A DNA stretch of 64,000 nucleotides, taken from assembly GCA_050053515.1 (NCBI GenBank), contig JASFTQ010000001.1, forward strand, positions 1 to 64,000. Reading direction: 5' to 3'. A program made the position numbers and the translations under genes. This DNA comes from G020354645 sp050053515. Lineage in GTDB: Bacteria; Desulfobacterota; Desulfobacteria; Desulfobacterales; G020354645. The notes below the pieces were generated by a model, which searched no databases, was not told the origin of the DNA, and saw nothing but the letters and a program-made list of their open reading frames with translations. How positions within the stretch are numbered: position 1 is the first letter of the stretch; every line of letters begins with the position of its first letter. Positions 8,926 to 16,985 of this stretch are shown here, one piece after another.

Positions 8926-10245
8926 ATGTCGGACTGGGTGTATGATATTACCAAAATTCTCATCGCTTTATTGCTCGTTTTTATCAACGGCTTTTTTGTT
9001 GCCTCCGAATTCGCACTGGTAAAGATCAGGCGGGGCAGGCTCGAAGATCTGGTGAAAAATAGACGACCCTTTGCCGTTACAGCCCGCTGGTTGTCCTATC
9101 GGCTGGACGCTTCGCTTTCGGCCTGCCAACTGGGTATCACCATGGCATCTTTGGGGCTGGGATGGATCGGAGAACCGGCGGTAGCCCACCTGCTCAGACC
9201 GTTGCTCTTCGCCGTCGGCGTGAATTCCGAGATCATACTGCATACGGCAGCATTCATAATCGCTTTCACCGCGATTACCGCCGCCCATTTGGTATTGGGT
9301 GAGCAGGCACCGAAGATCGCAGCAATCAGAAGTCCGGAAACCGCTGCCCTCTGGAGTGCCGTCCCCCTTAAATTGTTTTATTATTTATCATACCCGTTGC
9401 TGGCATCTCTCAATGCGGCGACCTCGTTTTTGTTGCGCACCGCAGGAATTGCGGAAACCTCGGAGCTTGAAATTCCACACAGCGAGGAGGAAATACGAAC
9501 CCTCGTACGACAAGCCCACATTCATGGAGAATTAACCCGGTCGGAACATCGGTTGATCAGTGCGGTATTTGATTTTGACGAACTCATATGCCGGCGGGTG
9601 ATGGTACCGAGGATTGATGTGATTTTTCTGGACGTCAACAGCTCTTTATCGGATATTATGGCGGTGGCCAAGAGCGCCAAACACTCCCGGTATCCGGTAT
9701 GTGAAGGCTCGATGGATAATGTTGTCGGTGTTGTCCATATCAAAGACCTGGTGGTAATGCCGTCTGAGGAAGGGTTCGATCTGCGATCGATTATGCGGCC
9801 GCCGCAATTTGTGCCGGAGACGCTGCCGGTTCGGCGCCTGTTGCGACAATTTCAAGCCACCCGCCAGCATATGGCCTTTGTCGTCGATGAACATGGAACG
9901 GTGATGGGGATCGTAACACTCGAGAATGTTTTGGAGCCGATTGTGGGATCGGTGGAAGATGAATTTGACAACGAACCGCCGGAAATTGTAAGGATTGGAG
10001 ATTTGAAGTACGTGGTGGTCGGTAGCACGCCGATTGAATTAATCAACCGCCAATTGGGGCTTAGCCTCGTGGCCGAAAGCATCGACACAATTTCCGGGCT
10101 GCTGATGGAAAAAGCAGACAAGCTCTTAGCGGTTGGTGATCGTGTTAAATTACCGGGGGTGGAAGCCGAAGTTGTGGAAGTCAAAGGTCGGCGCACCACC
10201 AAAATCCGTCTTATACTCTCAAAACCACCGCCTGAAGAATTATAA
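8926..10245 (+). CDS. CNNM/hemolysin-C-type membrane protein (DUF21, CBS pair, CorC domain)
   Basis: A 439-residue protein with the standard three-part build: an N-terminal DUF21 membrane domain (about residues 1-185, with SEFALVKIRRGRLEDL after the first helix), a CBS pair (about 205-330, with RRVMVPR and AFVVDEHGTVMGIVTLEN) and a C-terminal CorC/HlyC transporter-associated domain (about 345-430). The family includes CorB/CorC-type magnesium and possibly other divalent-cation transporters, with CBS domains sensing Mg-ATP. It is a single gene between the A1 repeat and the transhydrogenase. Its start has a weak GGGGTG site. CorA and a broken mgtE elsewhere in the window suggest a magnesium theme. 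The substrate is inferred from family only. Confidence 0.9.
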   Translation: MSDWVYDITKILIALLLVFINGFFVASEFALVKIRRGRLEDLVKNRRPFAVTARWLSYRLDASLSACQLGITMASLGLGWIGEPAVAHLLRPLLFAVGVNSEIILHTAAFIIAFTAITAAHLVLGEQAPKIAAIRSPETAALWSAVPLKLFYYLSYPLLASLNAATSFLLRTAGIAETSELEIPHSEEEIRTLVRQAHIHGELTRSEHRLISAVFDFDELICRRVMVPRIDVIFLDVNSSLSDIMAVAKSAKHSRYPVCEGSMDNVVGVVHIKDLVVMPSEEGFDLRSIMRPPQFVPETLPVRRLLRQFQATRQHMAFVVDEHGTVMGIVTLENVLEPIVGSVEDEFDNEPPEIVRIGDLKYVVVGSTPIELINRQLGLSLVAESIDTISGLLMEKADKLLAVGDRVKLPGVEAEVVEVKGRRTTKIRLILSKPPPEEL

Positions 10246-10503
10246 CAAAAGATAACTATTGTCCAAAATAAATAACAAAGATGATCGAAACCCATTGAAC
10301 ATATAATTCAAATTTAGAATCCATCAAGCTGCAGTAATGGAGTAGTGAATGAATGGGAAAAACATCCAACACTCCAGCACTCCAAATCTCCATTACTCCT
10401 ACTTCTTATGGGACAAAAGCTATTTTTCAGTAGATTGCTGGTCATTTTATAAATCATTTTGGACACTGATAGCCAGAGATATTTTTCACACGGGAATTAA
10501 ACC

Positions 10504-11889
10504 ATGGAACACTATGATTTCATTGTTATCGGAAGCGGCCCCGCCGGTCAGAAGGGGTCCATCCAGGCTGCCAAACTGGGGAAAAAGGTAGCCATTATCG
10601 AACGCAGGGCTGTGGTGGGGGGGGTGTCGGTCCACACCGGAACAATTCCAAGCAAGACATTGCGTGAAGCCGTGCTATATTTAACCGGCTGGGATCAGCG
10701 CGGTCTCTATGGTTACGGCTATCGCCTGAAGCCCAGGGTTTCGATTGAGGACCTCATGCAGCGGATACAAATCACCCTGCAGCACGAAATTGAAGTCATC
10801 CAGAATCAGCTCATACGAAACGGAGTGACTGTAATCGAGGGCTTAGCGTCTTTTGAAGACCCGCATTGTATTCGGGTGACGCTACCCAATAAGAAACCGG
10901 CGGTGTTTGAAGCAGAAAAAATTTTAATCAGCACCGGCACCCAACCGATGCGGCTCAAAAGGATTCCCTATGATGATGAGCGCATTATTGACAGCGACGG
11001 CCTTTTACGGCTCGAAGAAATTCCCAACTCCATGATCGTTGTGGGCGGTGGGGTCATTGGTGTCGAATATGCCTCCATTTTCAGCGTTTTGGACATCGAG
11101 GTCACCGTGGTGGATGGGCGCACAACATTGTTGGAATTTCTGGATCGTGAAATCGTGGATGAGTTTATACATGAAATGCGGAATCGGGGGATCATTCTCA
11201 GGCTGGGGGAACGATTGGACAGGGTTGAAAAAAACACCAAAGGGCAAGTCGTCGCCATACTGGAAAGCGGCAAGAGGCTGCGAGCAGACCTCGTGTTGAT
11301 TGCAGCCGGTCGTGTCGGAAACACACGAAGTCTCAAACTTAAAAATTGCGGTCTAGCTGCCGATGAACGTCACCGTATTAAAGTCAATAAAAACTATCAG
11401 ACCGAATTACCCCACATTTACGCGGCGGGGGATGTGATCGGCTTCCCGAGTCTGGCATCAACCGCCATGGAGCAGGGACGATTGGCTGCTTGCCACGCCT
11501 TCAATATCCCGGCGACGAGCCGGTCCGCTAATTTTCCGTTTGGCATTTATGGGATACCGGAGATGAGCATGGTGGGGGCAACCGAACAAGATCTCACAGA
11601 GAAAAAAATACCTTACGAGGTTGGAGTTGCCCGCCTCAGGGAAACAGCCCGCGGCCAGATCATGGGTCTCGAGGGGGGGTTGCTCAAAATGCTGATCGGT
11701 TTGGAGGACAGAAAAATCTTGGGGGCCCATATTATTGGAGAAGGTGCCGCCGAACTGATTCACATCGGCCAGGCCTCATTGGTTCTCGGGGGAACTTTAG
11801 ATTACTACCTGGAAAACGTATTCAATTATCCGACTTTGGCCGAAGCATACAAGATCGCTGCTTTGGATGCATGGAATCGGCTTTCCTGA
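10504..11889 (+). CDS. sthA: SthA-like soluble pyridine nucleotide transhydrogenase (flavoprotein)
   Basis: A 461-residue two-dinucleotide-binding flavoprotein. The FAD Rossmann motif is GSGPAG near the N-terminus, the NAD(P) site is VVGGGVIGVEYAS around residue 180, and a third signature, HIYAAGDVIG, lies near 305. Where lipoamide dehydrogenases carry the redox CXXXXC pair, this protein has GGVSVHTGTIPSK with no cysteines. That is the mark of the SthA type, which moves hydride between NADH and NADPH. The C-terminal dimerisation domain is present. The epmA-like gene starts one base after its stop. The 258 bp upstream contain only a short inverted repeat (around 10334-10400) and no clear promoter. 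Confidence 0.88.
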   Translation: MEHYDFIVIGSGPAGQKGSIQAAKLGKKVAIIERRAVVGGVSVHTGTIPSKTLREAVLYLTGWDQRGLYGYGYRLKPRVSIEDLMQRIQITLQHEIEVIQNQLIRNGVTVIEGLASFEDPHCIRVTLPNKKPAVFEAEKILISTGTQPMRLKRIPYDDERIIDSDGLLRLEEIPNSMIVVGGGVIGVEYASIFSVLDIEVTVVDGRTTLLEFLDREIVDEFIHEMRNRGIILRLGERLDRVEKNTKGQVVAILESGKRLRADLVLIAAGRVGNTRSLKLKNCGLAADERHRIKVNKNYQTELPHIYAAGDVIGFPSLASTAMEQGRLAACHAFNIPATSRSANFPFGIYGIPEMSMVGATEQDLTEKKIPYEVGVARLRETARGQIMGLEGGLLKMLIGLEDRKILGAHIIGEGAAELIHIGQASLVLGGTLDYYLENVFNYPTLAEAYKIAALDAWNRLS

Positions 11890-11890
11890 A

Positions 11891-12811
11891 ATGATTGACC
11901 GCCTTCAGAAAACACTGTTAAGCAATCTAAAACTACGTGCCCGAATCATTCAGGCCATGCGCAGATTTTTTATCGATAATGACTATCTGGAAGTCGAGAC
12001 ACCTTACCGCATACCGGCTCCGGCCCCGGAGGAAAACATCGATGCTCAACCTTCGGGCAATTGGTTTTTGCATACTTCTCCGGAACTATCCATGAAACGA
12101 CTTTTAGCAAGCGGTTACCCCCGCATCTTCCAAATCTGCAAATGCTTTCGCAAAAATGAAAGGGGAAGCAGACATCTTCCCGAACTGACGATGCTCGAAT
12201 GGTATACTGCCGGAAGCTCTTATCTTGATGTGATGGATCAGTGTGAAGAACTGCTGCAGTTTGTTGCCCGAAATATTGGGCATGAAAGATATATCCGTTT
12301 TCAGGGCACCAGAATTTCGCTGACTTCACCGTGGCCTAGCATTTCCGTGGCGGAAACATTTAATCAATTTGCTTCCTTGCCCATGGAGGTCGCTCTGAGG
12401 GAAAACCGATTCGATGAATTAATGGCCTGTGAAATCGAGCCGCGACTGGGTATCGAAAAACCGGTATTCATCTATGATTATCCGGCCTCCCGTGCTGCTC
12501 TGGCGAGATTAAAACCGGGTGATCGCTCGGTGGCTGAAAGATTTGAGCTTTATATCGGCGGGTTGGAACTATGCAATGGCTTTTCCGAACTCACGGATCC
12601 GGTTGAACAAAAAATGCGCTTTGAATGGGAGCAGGAAAGGCGAAGGTTTTCCGGCAAACCGCTTTATCCCATGCCGAAAAAATTTCTAAACGCGCTTCAT
12701 GATATGCCGGATGCCGGTGGTAATGCCTTCGGCATTGACCGGCTGGTGATGGTATTCGCAGATACGCTGAATATCGATGATGTAGTGGCCTTCACGCCGG
12801 AAGACCTGTGA
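11891..12811 (+). CDS. epmA: EpmA-like EF-P beta-lysine ligase (class II aminoacyl-tRNA synthetase core)
   Basis: About 306 residues, consisting only of a class II lysyl-tRNA synthetase catalytic core without the anticodon-binding domain, which defines the EpmA/GenX/PoxA family. Motif 2 is seen in FQICKCFRKNERGSRHLPE and motif 3 in GNAFGIDRLVMVFAD. EpmA attaches (R)-beta-lysine to elongation factor P and so eases translation of proline runs. The frame is open from 11867, but the ATG at 11891, one base after the sthA stop, gives the family-like start IDRLQKTL. No epmB or efp is visible here. Translational coupling to sthA is likely from spacing. Confidence 0.88.
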   Translation: MIDRLQKTLLSNLKLRARIIQAMRRFFIDNDYLEVETPYRIPAPAPEENIDAQPSGNWFLHTSPELSMKRLLASGYPRIFQICKCFRKNERGSRHLPELTMLEWYTAGSSYLDVMDQCEELLQFVARNIGHERYIRFQGTRISLTSPWPSISVAETFNQFASLPMEVALRENRFDELMACEIEPRLGIEKPVFIYDYPASRAALARLKPGDRSVAERFELYIGGLELCNGFSELTDPVEQKMRFEWEQERRRFSGKPLYPMPKKFLNALHDMPDAGGNAFGIDRLVMVFADTLNIDDVVAFTPEDL

Positions 12812-12817
12812 TTCTTT

Positions 12818-13032
12818 GTATGCATTCAGGGGGAGGCCTTTTTCTCAAAACGATATTGGCGGAGTCCCTTCGTGCTTTCCATGATTTGGCAATGGGAGAG
12901 ACCGCAGCCACCGAAGCGCAGCGCAGGTGGAATGCGGAGGGGGCAGGAATACCCCCATTGCCAAATCATAGCAAAAACCAGGGACGCAGACATCCGAAGT
13001 GAAGAGAATGAGGTCTCCCCCTGAATGCATAC
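12818..13032. repeat. MITE-like inverted-repeat element C
   Basis: A 215-bp element directly after the epmA stop. Terminal repeats GTATGCATTCAGGGGGAGGC (12818 onward) and their inverse ending at 13032 match at 21 of 22 positions. Inside is a second inverted pair around GATTTGGCAATGGG and CCCATTGCCAAATC, so the whole element could fold into a long cruciform. GATTCTTT and GATTCCTT stand just outside the two ends and may be a slightly decayed target duplication. It has no coding content and no sequence relation to the A and B elements that I can see. Confidence 0.7.
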
Positions 13033-13075
13033 GATTCCTTCATATCTTATGTAATGGCAGCTCGTGTTCATATTA

Positions 13076-13909
13076 CTACCGCACGGGAAGAGACTTTTTT
13101 TCTACTTCATAGTTGACGCTCACCATCCAATCCGCATAATTGGAATCCAATTCCTTGAGTGATTGCACGATTTCCTGTTTCACCGTTGTTTCAATAATGG
13201 TGCCTCTGCCGGGCCAAATTCTGAATTTTATTCGCCAAAATACTTTACCGCTGCTGGTTTTCATTTTTCCCTCCGAAGAGGGTCCTTTGATGAAAATCCC
13301 GGAAAATTGTTCAACGGTCGCAGAAATGATGTCTTTGGCCTTCTGTAACATTTGATTGGCGATTTCAGGGTTGTTGTGCAAGGTGATATCCACCAGGCAA
13401 CGGATATAGCCCTTGGGATAATTGATGACATTGGTAACTGTGCGGTTTGGAATGAAGATATTTGCGCCCAGATGACTCTCCAGGACGATATATCTCATTC
13501 CTATTTTTTTTACGATACCTGACTGACCGCCTATTTCAACCATATCGCCCAGATCTATAAGATCCGAAAATATAAGCGTGAGCCCGGTGACAACATCCTG
13601 AACCAAACCCTGGGAGCCAAACCCTATGGCAAGACCGACCACCGAAGCACTCGCAAGGTAGGCTGTCAGAGAAACACCAAATTCCTTTAAGATCAATCCA
13701 ATGGCACCAAAATAAAGCAAAAATACCAGGATGCTGGTGAACAGGCTCGTGATGGATCTGGCCTTGGAAAAAGCGGCATCCGGCAAAGACCTCAATAACC
13801 TGTCGCTGAGACGTCGGATGTTGATGACGATCAGATGCACGGCCACGGCGATAACCACAATCAATAAAATTCGCATTGGATCACTGAGACCTCTGATAAA
13901 TGCAAACAT
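13076..13909 (-). CDS. MscS-type small-conductance mechanosensitive channel
   Basis: A 277-residue protein with three predicted membrane helices in the first 95 residues. The pore-lining helix and following beta domain carry the MscS pattern ASVVGLAIGFGSQGLVQDV and the strand DLGDMVEIGGQSGIVKKIG. The C-terminal vestibule domain is shorter than in Escherichia coli MscS. Such channels open under membrane tension and release solutes on hypo-osmotic shock. It is monocistronic, convergent to epmA. Its ATG at 13909 has a GGGGGAAA site. It is one of three MscS-superfamily proteins in this window. Confidence 0.92.
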   Translation of the reverse strand: MFAFIRGLSDPMRILLIVVIAVAVHLIVINIRRLSDRLLRSLPDAAFSKARSITSLFTSILVFLLYFGAIGLILKEFGVSLTAYLASASVVGLAIGFGSQGLVQDVVTGLTLIFSDLIDLGDMVEIGGQSGIVKKIGMRYIVLESHLGANIFIPNRTVTNVINYPKGYIRCLVDITLHNNPEIANQMLQKAKDIISATVEQFSGIFIKGPSSEGKMKTSSGKVFWRIKFRIWPGRGTIIETTVKQEIVQSLKELDSNYADWMVSVNYEVEKKSLPVR

Positions 13910-14390
13910 ATTTCCCCCATTGATCGCTTGCTGGTAAGTTCATTTTCCTTTCAGGGAAGCCCCGCTTATTTGGACCATAGGCGCTAATTTAAGCTCAGGG
14001 TCATTCCTGCGAAAGCCGGAATCCATTTGGCCAAGATTATGTTATCACACTGGATTCCGGGTCCGTCATCCCGGACGTGATCCGGGACCGGAATGACAAA
14101 AACAGGTGTGGTTTTGCGAATTGTGTCACAATCTGTTTTACAGGAATGACAACTCCAAAACCCTTAAATCGACGCATTTGCACTTTAGGCAGGGGGCTTC
14201 ATTAAAAACCTCAGGGTCCGATATAGATAATCCTGCCTTATTCCTAATTCGAATTTATCACTTAGGCAAGGTTTTTGTGATTACCTCTTCCGGAAAGCGG
14301 TGATCATCCATTAACTTTTATTTCTCGATTGACTCGATTGCAAAGACTTGTTTAAAAGAGAAATAATTTCTCACATTTGATTGCTGAAAA
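13910..14390. other. Intergenic region with a dispersed palindromic repeat
   Basis: It separates the divergent mscS and SLC12-like genes. Besides the palindromic repeat at 14000-14097 it holds no coding frame with a credible start and no RNA gene I can recognise. Confidence 0.5.
14000..14097. repeat. Dispersed palindromic repeat (GTCATTCC...GGAATGAC type)
   Basis: The ends GTCATTCC and GGAATGAC are inverse, as are CCGGAATCCA and TGGATTCCGG inside. A central hairpin TCCCGGA-CGTGA-TCCGGGA (14069-14087) is perfect. A relative with the same ATTCCGGG/CCCGGAAT hairpin occurs at about 20.9 kb. It is a REP-like extragenic repeat that can fold as RNA in either direction. Confidence 0.65.
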
Positions 14391-16985
14391 ATGGATGCTA
14401 AAACAAACAAAAAGGACAAAACGCCGCCAAAAAGTGGAACGCTGGGAACCTTTGCCGGTGTTTTCACCCCCAGTGTACTCACTATCCTCGGTATTATTCT
14501 ATTTATGCGCCTGGGGTATGTGGTCGGCAATGCCGGTCTGGGGCGCACCTTAATTATTCTGTTGGTGGCCAATAGTATTTCCGTACTGACCAGCGTTTCT
14601 TTATCAGCAATCGCCACGAATTTAAAGGTTAAAGGCGGCGGTGATTATTATCTTATTTCCCGCACCCTGGGATTGGAATTTGGCGGTGCCATCGGTATTG
14701 TTTTGTATCTGGCCCAATCGGTTTCCATTGCTTTTTACTGCATCGGCTTTGGTGAAGTGCTGGCAGGCATATTGGGGACCGGCAGCAAAATAATGCCTCA
14801 AATCATCGCCGCCTCGGCAGTCTCTTTGTTATTTATTTTTGCCTGGTTTGGGGCAGACGTGGCCACAAGATTCCAATATGTCGTCATGACAATATTGGGG
14901 ATAGCGCTGCTTTCATTTTTTTGGGGGGGATTCAGCCGCTGGGACCATACGCTTTTGACCCAAAACTGGGCATCGCCGTCTTCCGGCCTGGCGTTTTGGG
15001 TGATATTTGCAATTTTTTTTCCGGCGGTAACCGGTTTTACCCAGGGTGTGAGTATGTCGGGTGATTTGAAAGATCCCGGAAAAAGCCTGCCACAGGGGAC
15101 TTTTTTAGCTGTTGGCCTTTCTATCGGTGTTTATTTTCTGGCTGCCGTCGTTTTTGCTGCATCCACAACCGGTGAGGTCATGCGCAGTGACTATAGTGTC
15201 ATGCGGCGCGTGGCCGCCGTTGATTTTCTCATCACCGCCGGCGTGATTGCCGCGACACTATCATCGGCCATGGCGTCGTATTTAGGGGCGCCCCGTATCC
15301 TCCAATCACTGGCAACTGATCGGATCTTTCCGTTTCTCTTACCTTTTGCCAAAGGTCATGGCCCCACCGGAAACCCGCGGCGCGGCGTTTTACTTTCAAC
15401 CGCATTTGCCTTTGCTACCATTGCCCTCGGCAATTTGAATGTGATCGCACCGGTGGTGTCCATGTTCTTTTTGATTTCTTACGGTCTTCTCAACTATGCC
15501 ACTTATTACGAAGCCCGTGCCGCCAGTCCGTCCTTTCGCCCCCGCTTTCGGTGGTACGATCTGCGAGCCAGTCTTGTTGGAGCGGCGGCCTGTCTGGGCG
15601 TCATGCTGGCTATTGACTTAACCGCCGGTGTGATTGCGGTTGCTATCTTATTTTCAATCTATCAATACCTCAAGCGAACAGCCAGCCCGGCCCGCTGGGC
15701 CGATAGCCGCCGTTCCTATCATCTGCAGCGAATTCGTGAACATCTCCTGGCTGCATCGCGGGAACAGGAGCATCCCAGAAATTGGCGTCCGCAAATTCTT
15801 TTATTTTCTGATGACCCTCATCGGCGCCAACAACTATTTCAATTTGCCGCCTGGTGCGAAGGCGATAGCGGTTTTACCACAGTGGTCCGCATTCTTGAAG
15901 GCGAAGGGCTGAAGATGCTCAAACTCAGAACCGAATCCGAAGATGAGCTGCGTAAAGATATTGCAGACCATGATCTGGAGGCGTTTCCTCTGGTAATTAT
16001 TGCCCAAAACCTCACCCAAGGGATCCAGACTTTGGTACAAGCTTACGGAATTGGGCCACTGCATGCAAATACCATTTTGCTGAATTGGTTTGAAAAAGTT
16101 CCGGAAATTAGTTTGGGATTTCGAGAAATCCTCTATGGTCAGCGACTGAGAACCGCTTTTCGGTTGGGTTGTAATATTGTGGTCTTAGATGCGAAGCAAA
16201 ACGAATGGGAACAGTTGGAACCGATACCGGCGGAGCAGAGACGCATCGACGTTTGGTGGTGGAATGATGACAGCAGCCGGCTGATGCTTCTGTTGGCATA
16301 CTTGATAACCCGCCATGAAACCTGGGATGGTGCAAAAATCAGGGTTTTAGCAACCTCTGTTGACGGTACGACAGGTGATACAGATAAAGTCCTTGGCCAA
16401 ATTCTGGATGATGTCCGCATCGATGCCGAGCCGGTGGTATTGGCGGAACTTAATACGGATTTGATTACAGGCTATTCTAAAGATGCCGCTTTGGTTTTTC
16501 TACCTTTTCGTTTGAAGGGCAACCAGCCGGTGGATCTATTTGGTGAACCTCTAAATCAAATTATTTCTCGCTTGCCGATTACGGCCCTGGTGATGGCAGC
16601 CGAAGATATCGACCTGGATGCCGAACCCGAAGAAGGAAAGGCCGGGGAGACCGCAGAGGCTATTGATGCCCTGGCGGATGCAGAAAAACGGGCGCGTGAG
16701 GCGCAAAAAGATGCTGCTGATGCCTCTGAGGCGGCCATTGCAGCAAAGGATAAGTTACGGCAGGTGCAGGAGAAAGCGACCGATACGGATGTGGATGAAT
16801 CTGAAATCGAAGCGTTAAAAGCTTCTTTGGAAAAAGCCGAAAAAAATTCTGAAAAAGCTGCGCGACGATCTGCCAAGGCCGCAGCTAAAGTTGAGGCTGC
16901 CGCCCGGGTTGTCGAAGAGCTTGGTTTAAAGACCGAAAAAGACGAAGCAGACCCCTCCGATTCCGCTGATGAGGCCAAAACTTAA
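14391..16985 (+). CDS. SLC12-like cation-chloride/amino-acid permease with coiled-coil tail
   Basis: An 864-residue transporter. Residues about 20-420 form an APC-fold membrane domain opening with GTFAGVFTPSVLTILGIILF and VKGGGDYYLISRTLG, patterns typical of bacterial relatives of the eukaryotic Na-K-Cl and K-Cl cotransporters (SLC12). A cytosolic domain follows (about 430-735) with alternating strand and helix character like the SLC12 C-terminal domain. The last 120 residues are unusually rich in Ala, Glu and Lys (about 744-857), predicting a long coiled coil. The start has no strong ribosome site. The stop is immediately followed by that of the convergent amylosucrase gene. It is probably an ion or osmolyte carrier; the ions moved cannot be assigned. 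Confidence 0.82.
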   Translation: MDAKTNKKDKTPPKSGTLGTFAGVFTPSVLTILGIILFMRLGYVVGNAGLGRTLIILLVANSISVLTSVSLSAIATNLKVKGGGDYYLISRTLGLEFGGAIGIVLYLAQSVSIAFYCIGFGEVLAGILGTGSKIMPQIIAASAVSLLFIFAWFGADVATRFQYVVMTILGIALLSFFWGGFSRWDHTLLTQNWASPSSGLAFWVIFAIFFPAVTGFTQGVSMSGDLKDPGKSLPQGTFLAVGLSIGVYFLAAVVFAASTTGEVMRSDYSVMRRVAAVDFLITAGVIAATLSSAMASYLGAPRILQSLATDRIFPFLLPFAKGHGPTGNPRRGVLLSTAFAFATIALGNLNVIAPVVSMFFLISYGLLNYATYYEARAASPSFRPRFRWYDLRASLVGAAACLGVMLAIDLTAGVIAVAILFSIYQYLKRTASPARWADSRRSYHLQRIREHLLAASREQEHPRNWRPQILLFSDDPHRRQQLFQFAAWCEGDSGFTTVVRILEGEGLKMLKLRTESEDELRKDIADHDLEAFPLVIIAQNLTQGIQTLVQAYGIGPLHANTILLNWFEKVPEISLGFREILYGQRLRTAFRLGCNIVVLDAKQNEWEQLEPIPAEQRRIDVWWWNDDSSRLMLLLAYLITRHETWDGAKIRVLATSVDGTTGDTDKVLGQILDDVRIDAEPVVLAELNTDLITGYSKDAALVFLPFRLKGNQPVDLFGEPLNQIISRLPITALVMAAEDIDLDAEPEEGKAGETAEAIDALADAEKRAREAQKDAADASEAAIAAKDKLRQVQEKATDTDVDESEIEALKASLEKAEKNSEKAARRSAKAAAKVEAAARVVEELGLKTEKDEADPSDSADEAKT

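Noticed and set aside
10504..11889. Dihydrolipoamide dehydrogenase
   Set aside because: The redox-active cysteine pair is absent (GGVSVHTGTIPSK), and no 2-oxoacid dehydrogenase genes are nearby; SthA-type transhydrogenase fits better.
12808..13002. Short open frame after epmA
   Set aside because: It lies inside the inverted-repeat element C and reflects that sequence, not a gene.
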